From: Caldilineae bacterium
Lineage (GTDB): Bacteria > Chloroflexota > Anaerolineae > J102
DNA: 11,010 nt
Assembly (NCBI GenBank): GCA_011176555.1
Contig: DUEF01000381.1
Span: 1-11,010, forward strand
Direction of reading: 5' to 3'
This document shows, in pieces, positions 1 to 6,320 of the stretch. The stretch's first letter is position 1; every line of letters starts with the position of its first letter. The position numbers and the translations under genes were made by a program. Below the pieces are notes generated by a model, which had not been told where the DNA came from, made no database searches, and was given only the letters and a program-made list of their open reading frames with translations.

Positions 1-468
1 CAGAATGAGATTATCCAGCGGCTGTTTGGCCGAGATTGAGGTGATGGCGATGACGCGCCCCTGGTCGGATGCACGCAAGTGGGGGAGGGCGGCGTAGACC
101 ATGCGGATGGTGGAGAGGAGGTTGAGATCGATGGCCGACAGCCAGTGCTCGTCGGTCATCTGCTCAGCCGGGCCCGCGGGCGGACCGCCAGCGTTGGTGA
201 TGAGGATGTCCAGGCCGCCGAAATGGCGCACGGTTTCGGCGATGAAGCGCTCGCAGTCAGCTTTGTCGCTCACATCGCAGACGAGGGGGAAGACTTCGCT
301 GCCGGTGGTGTTGGCGATCTCTTGCGCCGCTTGCGTGATGCGCGCTGCGTCGCGGCTGCAAATGGCGACTTTTGCTCCTTCTCGGGCCAATTCCATGGCG
401 GTGGCTTTTCCTAAACCGCTGCTGGCCGCAGCCACGGCGGCCACGCGTCCTTGTAACAGCAAATCCAT
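1..468 (-). CDS. Short-chain dehydrogenase/reductase, N-terminal part (runs off window start)
   Basis: The reverse strand encodes 156 codons from an ATG at 468 to the window edge without a stop. The N-terminus has a Rossmann nucleotide-binding loop, ASSGLG at residues 15-20, where the first glycine of the classical TGxxxGxG is replaced by alanine. A NAGGPPAG block follows at about residue 92, and TSISAKQP at 143-150 carries the active-site serine region. This combination is typical of an SDR subgroup usually annotated as SDR oxidoreductase or 3-oxoacyl-ACP reductase; substrate and true reaction are unknown. The tyrosine/lysine part of the catalytic site would lie just past the edge and cannot be judged. 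Upstream is an AAGGAG-like ribosome site (483-490 on the complement), 14 bases from the ATG, which is long, but no closer in-frame start exists. It is a cytosolic enzyme with its own promoter, downstream of the tmRNA terminator. Confidence 0.9.
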   Translation of the reverse strand, partial: MDLLLQGRVAAVAAASSGLGKATAMELAREGAKVAICSRDAARITQAAQEIANTTGSEVFPLVCDVSDKADCERFIAETVRHFGGLDILITNAGGPPAGPAEQMTDEHWLSAIDLNLLSTIRMVYAALPHLRASDQGRVIAITSISAKQPLDNLIL

Positions 469-521
469 GTGCTTAGGCGATGCTCCTTTTCTGGGAGGTT
501 GGGGTTGGGGTATTGGTGAGG

Positions 522-551
522 ATTATAGTCCACTTGTATACGTCATGTCGA
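522..551 (-). promoter_or_regulatory. Sigma-70-type promoter for the SDR gene
   Basis: On the complement, TCGACA (546-551) is followed after 18 bases by a perfect TATAAT (522-527), about 54 bases before the SDR start codon. The -35 hexamer lies inside the left end of the palindromic repeat at 542-651. The call rests on consensus match only. Confidence 0.6.
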
Positions 552-651
552 GTGCAGCGAGACATCTCCTTGCGTATCCACCCGCGGCTAGCGCCCAGTG
601 GATTTCTTCTCCCTCTGGTTGACAAACGAAGTTTGCCGAAATTGACATGAC
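542..651. repeat. Imperfect palindromic repeat (MITE/REP-like element)
   Basis: The 110-base segment begins with GTCATGTC (542-549) and ends with its exact complement GACATGAC (644-651). An inner inverted pair, ATCCAC (576-581) and GTGGAT (598-603), surrounds a GC-rich loop, giving a nested hairpin layout. It has no coding capacity. The left half (GTCATGTCGAGTGCAGCGAG, 542-561) resembles dispersed intergenic repeats often seen in Chloroflexota and other bacterial genomes; that recognition comes from memory, not a search. It fills nearly all of the space between the tmRNA terminator and the SDR promoter. With one copy visible, dispersal is inferred. Confidence 0.5.
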
Positions 652-695
652 ACAATAAAACGCCGACCGTCCTCGATCAGGAAGAACGGTCGGCG
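651..695 (-). terminator. Rho-independent terminator of the tmRNA gene
   Basis: The sequences CGCCGACCGT (661-670) and ACGGTCGGCG (686-695) are perfect complements, forming a 10-bp GC-rich stem around a 15-base loop. On the minus strand the stem is followed by TTTTATTGTG (660-651). It begins three bases after the predicted 3' end of the tmRNA. Confidence 0.92.
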
Positions 696-698
696 TCA

Positions 699-1122
699 GG
701 TGGAGATGCGGGGAATCGAACCCCGGTCCGGAACAGCCGCCTACGAACGTCTACAAGCTTAGTCTCTACTTCAGGCTTCGCCTGGTGGATGGTAGGGACC
801 CCATCCTGGGTACAGGCTAGCCGATCATCTTAGACCCGCTTTATCGGCGTCCTGCGGGTAGCACCTTGCAGTCTATGACGACTGACCGGAAGCGCTGCCA
901 GGACCCGCTCCCGGGGTCGTGACCGTATGTCTACGGCCAGGGCCTTTTCGCCTCAGTCCGCTTAAGCAGCAATCGCCATGGCGTTGCTGTTGGCGGCGAA
1001 ACCGAAGTTGAAAGCCTTGCCAGTGTTTTTGGCAGTTAATGGTGTTGCCCGTTTTTACGAGGTCAGGCGCCTCGGCTTGCAGTCCGCACACGGGACCTGC
1101 CCCGTCGAAACCTTTCATCCCC
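699..1122 (-). ncRNA. ssrA: Transfer-messenger RNA (tmRNA), one-piece form
   Basis: tmRNA rescues ribosomes stalled on broken messages, acting with SmpB and adding a degradation tag. The predicted 5' end GGGGATG (1122-1116) pairs with CATCTCC near the 3' end (708-702) as a 7-bp acceptor stem with one G-U pair. The tmRNA signature GGTTTCGACGGGG follows the 5' stem. The T arm at 709-725 has a CGGGG/CCCCG stem with loop TTCGATT. Pseudoknot 1 is recognisable: CCGAGG with CCTCG, and GCCTG with CGGGC. The reading frame resumes at 1033, and the remaining 726-961 should form the downstream pseudoknots, which I did not fold. At about 424 bases it is slightly long for the family. The 3' end reads ACC then T, so the terminal CCA is not fully encoded. 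Promoter and terminator both match. Confidence 0.95.
962..1033 (-). other. tmRNA proteolysis-tag reading frame (23 residues plus stop)
   Basis: From a resume codon GCC (1033-1031) the frame reads AKNTGKAFNF, continues, and ends NSNAMAIAA before TAA (964-962). The resume codon is 13 bases after the 3' strand of pseudoknot 1 and is preceded by TTAACT, which resembles the TAGTC element before the E. coli resume codon. Most tags end in ALAA or similar; AIAA keeps the small hydrophobic end recognised by ClpXP-type proteases. The exact resume codon is inferred; an in-frame GGC at 1021 or GCT at 1015 would give a shorter tag with the same ending. Confidence 0.8.
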
Positions 1123-1135
1123 ACGGAGCCTGATT

Positions 1136-1163
1136 ATTATACCCGAAAAGCTGAAAAATGCAA
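1136..1163 (-). promoter_or_regulatory. Sigma-70-type promoter for ssrA
   Basis: On the complement, a weak -35 TTGCAT (1158-1163), a 16-base spacer and a perfect TATAAT (1136-1141) precede the tmRNA. The start would fall near 1129, leaving a leader of about 6-7 bases to be removed from the mature 5' end at 1122, the kind of trimming RNase P performs. Confidence 0.75.
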
Positions 1164-1178
1164 AACAAGTGCGTTTTG
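1161..1178. repeat. Short inverted repeat overlapping the ssrA -35 region
   Basis: CAAAAC (1161-1166) and GTTTTG (1173-1178) are exact complements separated by 6 bases. The dyad lies between the divergent ssrA and secreted-protein promoters and touches the ssrA -35 hexamer. It could be a regulator site or chance in AT-rich sequence. Confidence 0.3.
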
Positions 1179-1216
1179 TGGGGGCGGGATAACCGGCGTT
1201 GTGAACTGACCAACAT

Positions 1217-1245
1217 TTGCGAGATGTTCATGTACACCCTATACT
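1217..1245 (+). promoter_or_regulatory. Promoter for the secreted P-domain protein
   Basis: TTGCGA (1217-1222), a 17-base spacer and TATACT (1240-1245) give a good sigma-70-type promoter, with transcription expected from about 1252 and a 40-base leader. The -35 lies in ACATTTGCGA-G-ATGTTCA (1213-1230), a sequence repeated almost exactly at the promoter before the oxidase subunit I gene (4505-4523). Confidence 0.65.
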
Positions 1246-1291
1246 TGGCGCACTGACCGTTTTCACCGCCGTTCTTTCTCTTAATTGGGTA

Positions 1292-4200
1292 ATGACAATG
1301 AAAAAATCACTCACCGTCAGTCTCTCTCTCTGTTTGCTCGTTTTGCTTGCAATCATTGCCGCGGGCTCCGTCTCCGCGCGCGAGACAACTGCTGGACCCG
1401 TGCAACCCGAGGTGATCGTCGTTCATGATCTCAAACACGATCTGTCCCCGCCCCTGCATGAGATCGCTCCCATCGCGCCAGACCTCACAGAAGCGCGTGA
1501 AATACCGCTTCTGCGCCGAGATGTCCCTGCCAGGGATGAACGCTGGGAACCTGACGGCGATGCCGCTCTGCAGACCACTTATGGCCCCAACGCCATGCCC
1601 GCCACCATCCAAAATTTCGAGGGTACAAATAATCGTGAAGGCGTGCTCCCTCCCGACACCAACGGCGACGTGGGTCCCAATCATTACGTGCAATTCGTCA
1701 ATATCCATTTTGTGATTTACGATAAATCAGGGAATCTGCTCTATGGCCCTGCTGCGGGCAATACTTTGTGGGACGGTTTCGGCGGCCCTTGCGAAACCTA
1801 TAACGATGGCGATCCCATTGTGCTTTATGATCCGTTGGCGGATCGTTGGTTGATGAGTCAGTTCGCCGTTCCCGAGCCCTATTACCAGTGCATCGCCATC
1901 TCGCAAACCGGTGATCCGACGGGGAGTTGGTATCGCTATGCGTTTGAGACCAGCGCCACCAAGATGAATGATTATCCCAAATTTGGCGTCTGGCCCGATG
2001 GCTATTACATGACCGCCAACTTGTTTCTGCATGGCAGTAGTTGGGCGGGAACCGGTGTTTATGCCTTCGAGCGAGACAAGATGCTCAATGGCCAGCCGGC
2101 AACGATGCAACTCTTCGAACTGCCCGCCAGCGATTGGGGCGGCATGTTGCCCGCCGACCTGGACGGCTCCACCCCGCCACCTGACGGTGCGCCGAACTAC
2201 ATGGTCGAGGTTATCGACGGCGCCTGGGATCCAGGAAACTGGCCGAATGATGAGATCCATTTCCACAAATTCCATGTCGATTGGGCTGACCCCGGCAATA
2301 CAACCTTTAACCTGACTCCCGTCCAGGTTCCGATCACCCCCTTCGATTCACTTTCGTGCGTCACTGGCAACAGCCGTGATTGCATTCCCCAACCGGGGAC
2401 TTCGGAAAAGCTGGATGTGATAGGCGACCGGGCGATGTATCGCCTGGCCTACCGCAATTTCGGCGATCACGAGTCTCTGGTGTTTAACCATTCGGTGAAT
2501 GTAGGGGGTGATCGGGCGGGCGTGCGCTGGTACGAACTGCGCGATCCCGATGCGGCTTCCCCAACCATCTACCAGACGGGTACTTATGCCCCTGACGATG
2601 GCCTCCATCGCTGGATGGGCAGCATTGCCATGGACGCGGTAGGCAACATGGCGGTGGGTTACAGCGTTTCCAGTGACTCGACCTATCCCTCTATTCGCTA
2701 CGCCGGCCGGCTTGTTGGCGATCCGCTGGGTGATATGACCCAGGGCGAAGGAACCATCATCGCTGGCGCTGGATCTCAGACCCACTATGCCAGCCGCTGG
2801 GGCGATTACAGCATGATGGCGGTCGATCCTGTGGATGATTGCACGTTCTGGTTCACAAGCGAATACTACAAGGCCACCAGCAGTTCCAATTGGACCACCC
2901 GTATCGCCTCCTTCAAATTCCCTTCCTGCAACCAGGAGCCTGATTTCACCCTGAGCGCTACGCCCGATTCGCAGGCGATTTGCAGTGGAGACGACGCCCA
3001 ATACGATGTCGACATCGGCCAAACCGGCGGCTTTAGTGACGCTGTCACGCTCAGCGCCAGCGGTAATCCGGCCGGAACAACCACCAGCTTCAGCGTCAAC
3101 CCCGTCACCCCGCCCGGTTCCAGCATCCTCACCATCGGCAATACGGGAGCTGCGGCGGCCGGCAGCTACACCATCGTTATCGAGGGAACAGCAGGCAGCA
3201 AGGTGCATAGCGACAGCGTCGGATTGGATGTATTCGACGCCGCTCCTACTGTGCCAACGTTGATCAGCCCGGTTGACGGCGCTACTGACGTCTCGCTCAC
3301 TCCGACATTCACCTGGTCCGCTGTCAGCGGAGCTGACACTTACACACTGGATGTCGCCACCGACACTGGGTTCGCAAATATTGTGCACAGCGCCAGCGGC
3401 ATCGTTGGAACCAGCTATACGTTGGGCGTATCGCTCGATCCTGGCGTCACCTATTATTGGCGGGTGGCGGCCGAGAATCCCTGCGGAGCCAGCGCTTACT
3501 CAACCGTTTACAGCTTCACGACCGTCAGTAGCCTTTGCAGACAACCGAACCTGTCGATTCCCGATAACAGCGCCACCGGCGTGAGTGACACCATCACGGT
3601 TTCTGATGCAAAGACTATAGTGGATCTGGATGTGTACTTGAACACGCCCCACGACTTGGTGGGCGATCTGATCTTCACCTTGGAGCACGTGGACACCGGC
3701 ACGACCGTCACCCTCATCGATCGCCCGGGTCTCCCGGGATTCAATCGAGGCTGCGTTGGGGACGACATCGACGCCACCATCGATGACGAGGGAACCGACG
3801 GCAATGCCGAAGACATGTGCGACAACAGCCCGGCCATCCACGGCAATGTGGTGGGCGGCGACCCCCCTAGCACTTCGTTGTTGTCCGCTTTCGATGGTGA
3901 GGTTTTCACCGGTGATTGGACGCTGAATGTCTCAGACAACGCCAAGCGATTTTTTGGCTCGTTGGCGGAGTGGTGCTTGGTTCCCACGCTCGGTTGCAAT
4001 GGCCTCACCAACGAGGTCACCGGCCTGATTGTCAGCGCCTCGGACAGTGATGTGGTGCTGGATTGGACCGATACCGGAGCCACGAGTTACAAGATCTACC
4101 GGGCAACGGACGATCCCTACTTCACGCCCGACGATGGCGTCAATCTGATAGACACTGTCGCCGCGAACACGTACACTGATACTGACGCTTTGGGGGCTCC

Positions 4201-4312
4201 TGACGGCAACTACACCTACAAAGTGTATGGGGTGGATAATTGTCCGCCCCCGGCCGGTTCCACACTGCGCGTGGGCGAATTCGATTTCGCTCTCATTCCC
4301 GGCGCCAATTAA
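1292..4312 (+). CDS. Secreted multidomain protein with Ig-like, FN3 and proprotein-convertase P domains
   Basis: This 1006-residue protein starts with MTMKKS and a hydrophobic stretch ending near VSA at about residue 28, a clear signal peptide. In-frame codons back to TTG at 1217 lie in the promoter, so ATG 1292 (or 1298) is the start; no strong ribosome site is visible. Residues ~110-545 form a domain I cannot name, with PPDTNGDVGPNHYVQ near 120 and the later GDPIVLYDPLADRW block; its repeated Trp/Tyr/Gly strands suggest a beta-propeller. An Ig-like domain (~550-650), an FN3-like domain (~651-745), a P/Homo B domain (~746-900, with LNTPHDLVGDLIFTLEH and FTGDWTLNVSD) and a second FN3-like domain (~903-1003) follow. 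Many paired cysteines suggest extracytoplasmic folding. No subtilisin or other protease catalytic motif is visible, and no sortase or membrane anchor is seen. It stands alone between its own promoter and terminator. Function is unknown; adhesion or an unrecognised hydrolase are possibilities. Confidence 0.9.
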   Translation: MTMKKSLTVSLSLCLLVLLAIIAAGSVSARETTAGPVQPEVIVVHDLKHDLSPPLHEIAPIAPDLTEAREIPLLRRDVPARDERWEPDGDAALQTTYGPNAMPATIQNFEGTNNREGVLPPDTNGDVGPNHYVQFVNIHFVIYDKSGNLLYGPAAGNTLWDGFGGPCETYNDGDPIVLYDPLADRWLMSQFAVPEPYYQCIAISQTGDPTGSWYRYAFETSATKMNDYPKFGVWPDGYYMTANLFLHGSSWAGTGVYAFERDKMLNGQPATMQLFELPASDWGGMLPADLDGSTPPPDGAPNYMVEVIDGAWDPGNWPNDEIHFHKFHVDWADPGNTTFNLTPVQVPITPFDSLSCVTGNSRDCIPQPGTSEKLDVIGDRAMYRLAYRNFGDHESLVFNHSVNVGGDRAGVRWYELRDPDAASPTIYQTGTYAPDDGLHRWMGSIAMDAVGNMAVGYSVSSDSTYPSIRYAGRLVGDPLGDMTQGEGTIIAGAGSQTHYASRWGDYSMMAVDPVDDCTFWFTSEYYKATSSSNWTTRIASFKFPSCNQEPDFTLSATPDSQAICSGDDAQYDVDIGQTGGFSDAVTLSASGNPAGTTTSFSVNPVTPPGSSILTIGNTGAAAAGSYTIVIEGTAGSKVHSDSVGLDVFDAAPTVPTLISPVDGATDVSLTPTFTWSAVSGADTYTLDVATDTGFANIVHSASGIVGTSYTLGVSLDPGVTYYWRVAAENPCGASAYSTVYSFTTVSSLCRQPNLSIPDNSATGVSDTITVSDAKTIVDLDVYLNTPHDLVGDLIFTLEHVDTGTTVTLIDRPGLPGFNRGCVGDDIDATIDDEGTDGNAEDMCDNSPAIHGNVVGGDPPSTSLLSAFDGEVFTGDWTLNVSDNAKRFFGSLAEWCLVPTLGCNGLTNEVTGLIVSASDSDVVLDWTDTGATSYKIYRATDDPYFTPDDGVNLIDTVAANTYTDTDALGAPDGNYTYKVYGVDNCPPPAGSTLRVGEFDFALIPGAN

Positions 4313-4343
4313 CCCCACCAACCAGTAAGGCGTGAGTAACGAC

Positions 4344-4377
4344 GAAAGGGCGGTCGCTGTAGCCGCCCTTTTTCTAT
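4344..4377 (+). terminator. Rho-independent terminator after the P-domain gene
   Basis: AAAGGGCGG (4345-4353) pairs perfectly with CCGCCCTTT (4363-4371) around a 9-base loop, and the T-run TTTTT (4369-4373) continues into TCTAT. It lies 32 bases after the stop codon and separates this gene from the respiratory block. Confidence 0.9.
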
Positions 4378-4508
4378 CCTCGCACTGCTCCTTTTTGGGG
4401 ACGCCGTAAGTCGACGCCTGGAGGATTATGGCGCTGGCAACCCACTCTGAATGGTTGAGATCGTCCCGATCTTTGTTCGTAAACCCGTCCCATGGCGGCC
4501 GCCGACAT
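4378..4508. other. Non-coding spacer upstream of the respiratory operon
   Basis: The full gap between stop codon 4312 and start codon 4637 is 324 bases. Beyond the terminator and the promoter listed separately, I see no convincing gene or RNA here. A small dyad GATCGTCCCGATC (4459-4471) is the only local structure noticed and is probably incidental. The downstream part (4538-4624) is an AT-rich leader of about 90 bases with no recognisable riboswitch. Confidence 0.5.
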
Positions 4509-4537
4509 TTGCGATAATGTTCACGCTGTATTAAACT
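4509..4537 (+). promoter_or_regulatory. Promoter for the oxidase subunit I/ACIII gene block
   Basis: TTGCGA (4509-4514), a 17-base spacer and TAAACT (4532-4537) match the layout and -35 hexamer of the promoter at 1217-1245. The surrounding ACATTTGCGA-TA-ATGTTCA (4505-4523) is nearly identical too, an ACAT/ATGT dyad over the -35. Transcription from about 4544 would leave a leader near 93 bases. Confidence 0.5.
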
Positions 4538-4636
4538 CCGGTTAATTCTAAATTCAATATTTAGGTTTGGGCTTTGCCTCACCAGCTGTCACATCGACAC
4601 CCGCCATCAACACCCCACCAAAGCAAGGAGTGATGA

Positions 4637-6262
4637 ATGTTAGGTGCTCCATCTCTAGAAACGCCCGTTTCTAAGCCAAACAAGAACTATCTCAACGCTA
4701 GCTACTCCATTTTTTCTTGGTTGTTCACAACCGACCATAAACGGATAGCATGGCTCTATTTGCTGACGATTTCGCTTTTTGCTGCGATCGGTGGAGCGGC
4801 CGCCATGCTGCTGCGTTGGGAGCTGCTGACGCCAGAAGCGGATTTGATGTTTGCCGACATCTTTAACCGCCTGTTCACCGGGCATGGCACCACCATGGTT
4901 TATCTCTTTCTGATTCCGGCCATGTTGGGTGTGCTGGGCAATTTCTTGATACCGCTGATGATTGGGGCGAGGAATATGGCGTTTCCTCGTCTCAATTTGA
5001 TCACCTGGTACATCTTCGTCGTTGGGGCGATGTCCACGATTTTGGTGGCGGCGAATGGCGGTGTGGACACGGGCTGGACGTTTTATACGCCTTACAGCAC
5101 AACCTTCACCGTTACAGACGTGTCTACAACCATCCTGCTCACAGTGATATCGATGTTGGCGATGATTTTGCTGGCAATCAACATCGTTTTCACCATCCAT
5201 CGCCAGCGTGTAAAAGGTCTGACCTGGTCACGCTTACCGATCCTTGTTTGGGCATATTACGTGACAAGCATCGTCATGATCGTTGGCGCTCCCTTCGGTT
5301 TCATCGCCACTGTGCTACAGGCGTTGGAGCGTGCGGCGCAGGTCGGTATTGTCGATCCGACTTACGGCGGCAATCCGCTATTGTACGAACAGTTATTTTG
5401 GCTATTCGCCCATTCGGCAGTCTACATTATGATCTTGCCCGCCATTGGCATTGTCAGTGAAATCATCGCGGCTTTCACCAAGAAACGATTATTTGGCCAC
5501 AAGGGCATCGTTTATGCCATGTTTGCCCTGGCTGTGCTTATGCTCTTTTCCTGGGGTAGCCATCTCTTCGCCAGCGACCAATCGGTATTCGCCAACCTGA
5601 TGTTCTCGACCGCCAGTTTCCTGACAGCCGTCCCCCTGGCCGTGATTCTCCTCAGTTGGGCGGCCTCATTGAAGCATGGCGAAAACATCATTTCCGCCCC
5701 TATGCTGTTCGCCCTGGTGGTTATTCTTTCCTTGCTCAAAAGCATCATAAGTGGCCTGGTGTTAAGCTCTCCTGTGACCGGGAGCTATCTGAGCGGCACG
5801 CAATATGGAACCGCCCATTTTCATTTCCTGGTAGTGGGGGTGGCGACCGCGTCCTTCTTAGCGGCGGTGCACTTCTGGTGGCCGAAAGCGACCGGCCGGA
5901 TGTACTCGCAGAAATGGGCGAAAATTACGGCGTTGACTGTCCTGGTGGGTGTCTTCATGGCGTTCGCACCGGGCTGCCTGCTCGGCCTTGCGGGCATGCG
6001 GGCGCGCATCAATGCTTATCCTGTAGAATTCCAGTTCCTGAATCAGGTGGCGTTGATGGGGGCTTTGATTCTGGGGCTTGGCTTCACTTTGCCGGTGCTC
6101 TATCTTCTCGGCTCTCTATTCGTGGGTGAAAAAGTCGGCCCAAATCCGTGGCGGGCGAAAGGCCTGGAATGGCAAACGCTTTCACCACCGCACGAGCGAA
6201 ACTTTCACGGACGCGCAATCATTGTCGAAGAAGCTTACGCCTATCCACCCCAAACATCTTGA
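4637..6262 (+). CDS. coxA: Heme-copper oxidase subunit I homologue with degraded CuB site and proton channels
   Basis: A 541-residue, about 12-helix membrane protein, clearly A-family: TTDHKRIAWLY near the N-terminus, TGHGTTM, NMAFPRLN, a GGNPLLYEQLFW block, HFHF, and the C-terminal LEWQTLSPPHERNFHG. Heme-ligand positions are kept: His83 and His396 (low-spin heme) and His394 (high-spin heme). In the ungapped alignment from His259 to His396, using R. sphaeroides numbering, His284=His259 and Tyr288=Tyr263 are kept and His334=His309 is kept. His333 is Ser308, Glu286 is Ala261, Lys362 is Ile337, Thr359 is Leu334, and His411/Asp412 are Ser386/Gly387. Asp132 corresponds to Asn113, and one of the two propionate arginines is lost. 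A normal oxidase needs these for CuB binding and proton uptake, so ordinary oxygen reduction is unlikely. The start has AAGGAG (4625-4630) six bases upstream. It precedes actA by 58 bases, probably on one transcript. No CoxB or CoxC gene is visible. Confidence 0.9.
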   Translation: MLGAPSLETPVSKPNKNYLNASYSIFSWLFTTDHKRIAWLYLLTISLFAAIGGAAAMLLRWELLTPEADLMFADIFNRLFTGHGTTMVYLFLIPAMLGVLGNFLIPLMIGARNMAFPRLNLITWYIFVVGAMSTILVAANGGVDTGWTFYTPYSTTFTVTDVSTTILLTVISMLAMILLAINIVFTIHRQRVKGLTWSRLPILVWAYYVTSIVMIVGAPFGFIATVLQALERAAQVGIVDPTYGGNPLLYEQLFWLFAHSAVYIMILPAIGIVSEIIAAFTKKRLFGHKGIVYAMFALAVLMLFSWGSHLFASDQSVFANLMFSTASFLTAVPLAVILLSWAASLKHGENIISAPMLFALVVILSLLKSIISGLVLSSPVTGSYLSGTQYGTAHFHFLVVGVATASFLAAVHFWWPKATGRMYSQKWAKITALTVLVGVFMAFAPGCLLGLAGMRARINAYPVEFQFLNQVALMGALILGLGFTLPVLYLLGSLFVGEKVGPNPWRAKGLEWQTLSPPHERNFHGRAIIVEEAYAYPPQTS

Positions 6263-6320
6263 AGCTAAAAGCTGGCGCAGTAACCCATGTTTTCTGGCTT
6301 GACAAAGAGAGGAAGCATAC

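Noticed and set aside
101..622. Plus-strand 173-codon open frame over the SDR gene and repeat
   Set aside because: The minus-strand frame shows SDR motifs in order; the plus frame has none and runs through the SDR promoter and the repeat.
873..1124. Minus-strand 83-codon open frame
   Set aside because: It lies within the tmRNA gene; the structured RNA explains the sequence.
1217..1291. Upstream TTG start for the P-domain protein, adding 25 residues
   Set aside because: The TTG is the -35 hexamer of a good promoter and transcription should begin near 1252. The signal peptide begins naturally at MTMKKS (1292).
2348..3388. Antisense 346-codon open frame inside the P-domain gene
   Set aside because: A shadow of GC-rich coding sequence with no recognisable domain; the sense frame has clear domains and a signal peptide.
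4459..4471. Small dyad GATCGTCCCGATC as an operator
   Set aside because: It is short, about 40 bases upstream of the promoter, and has no second copy in the window; chance is likely.
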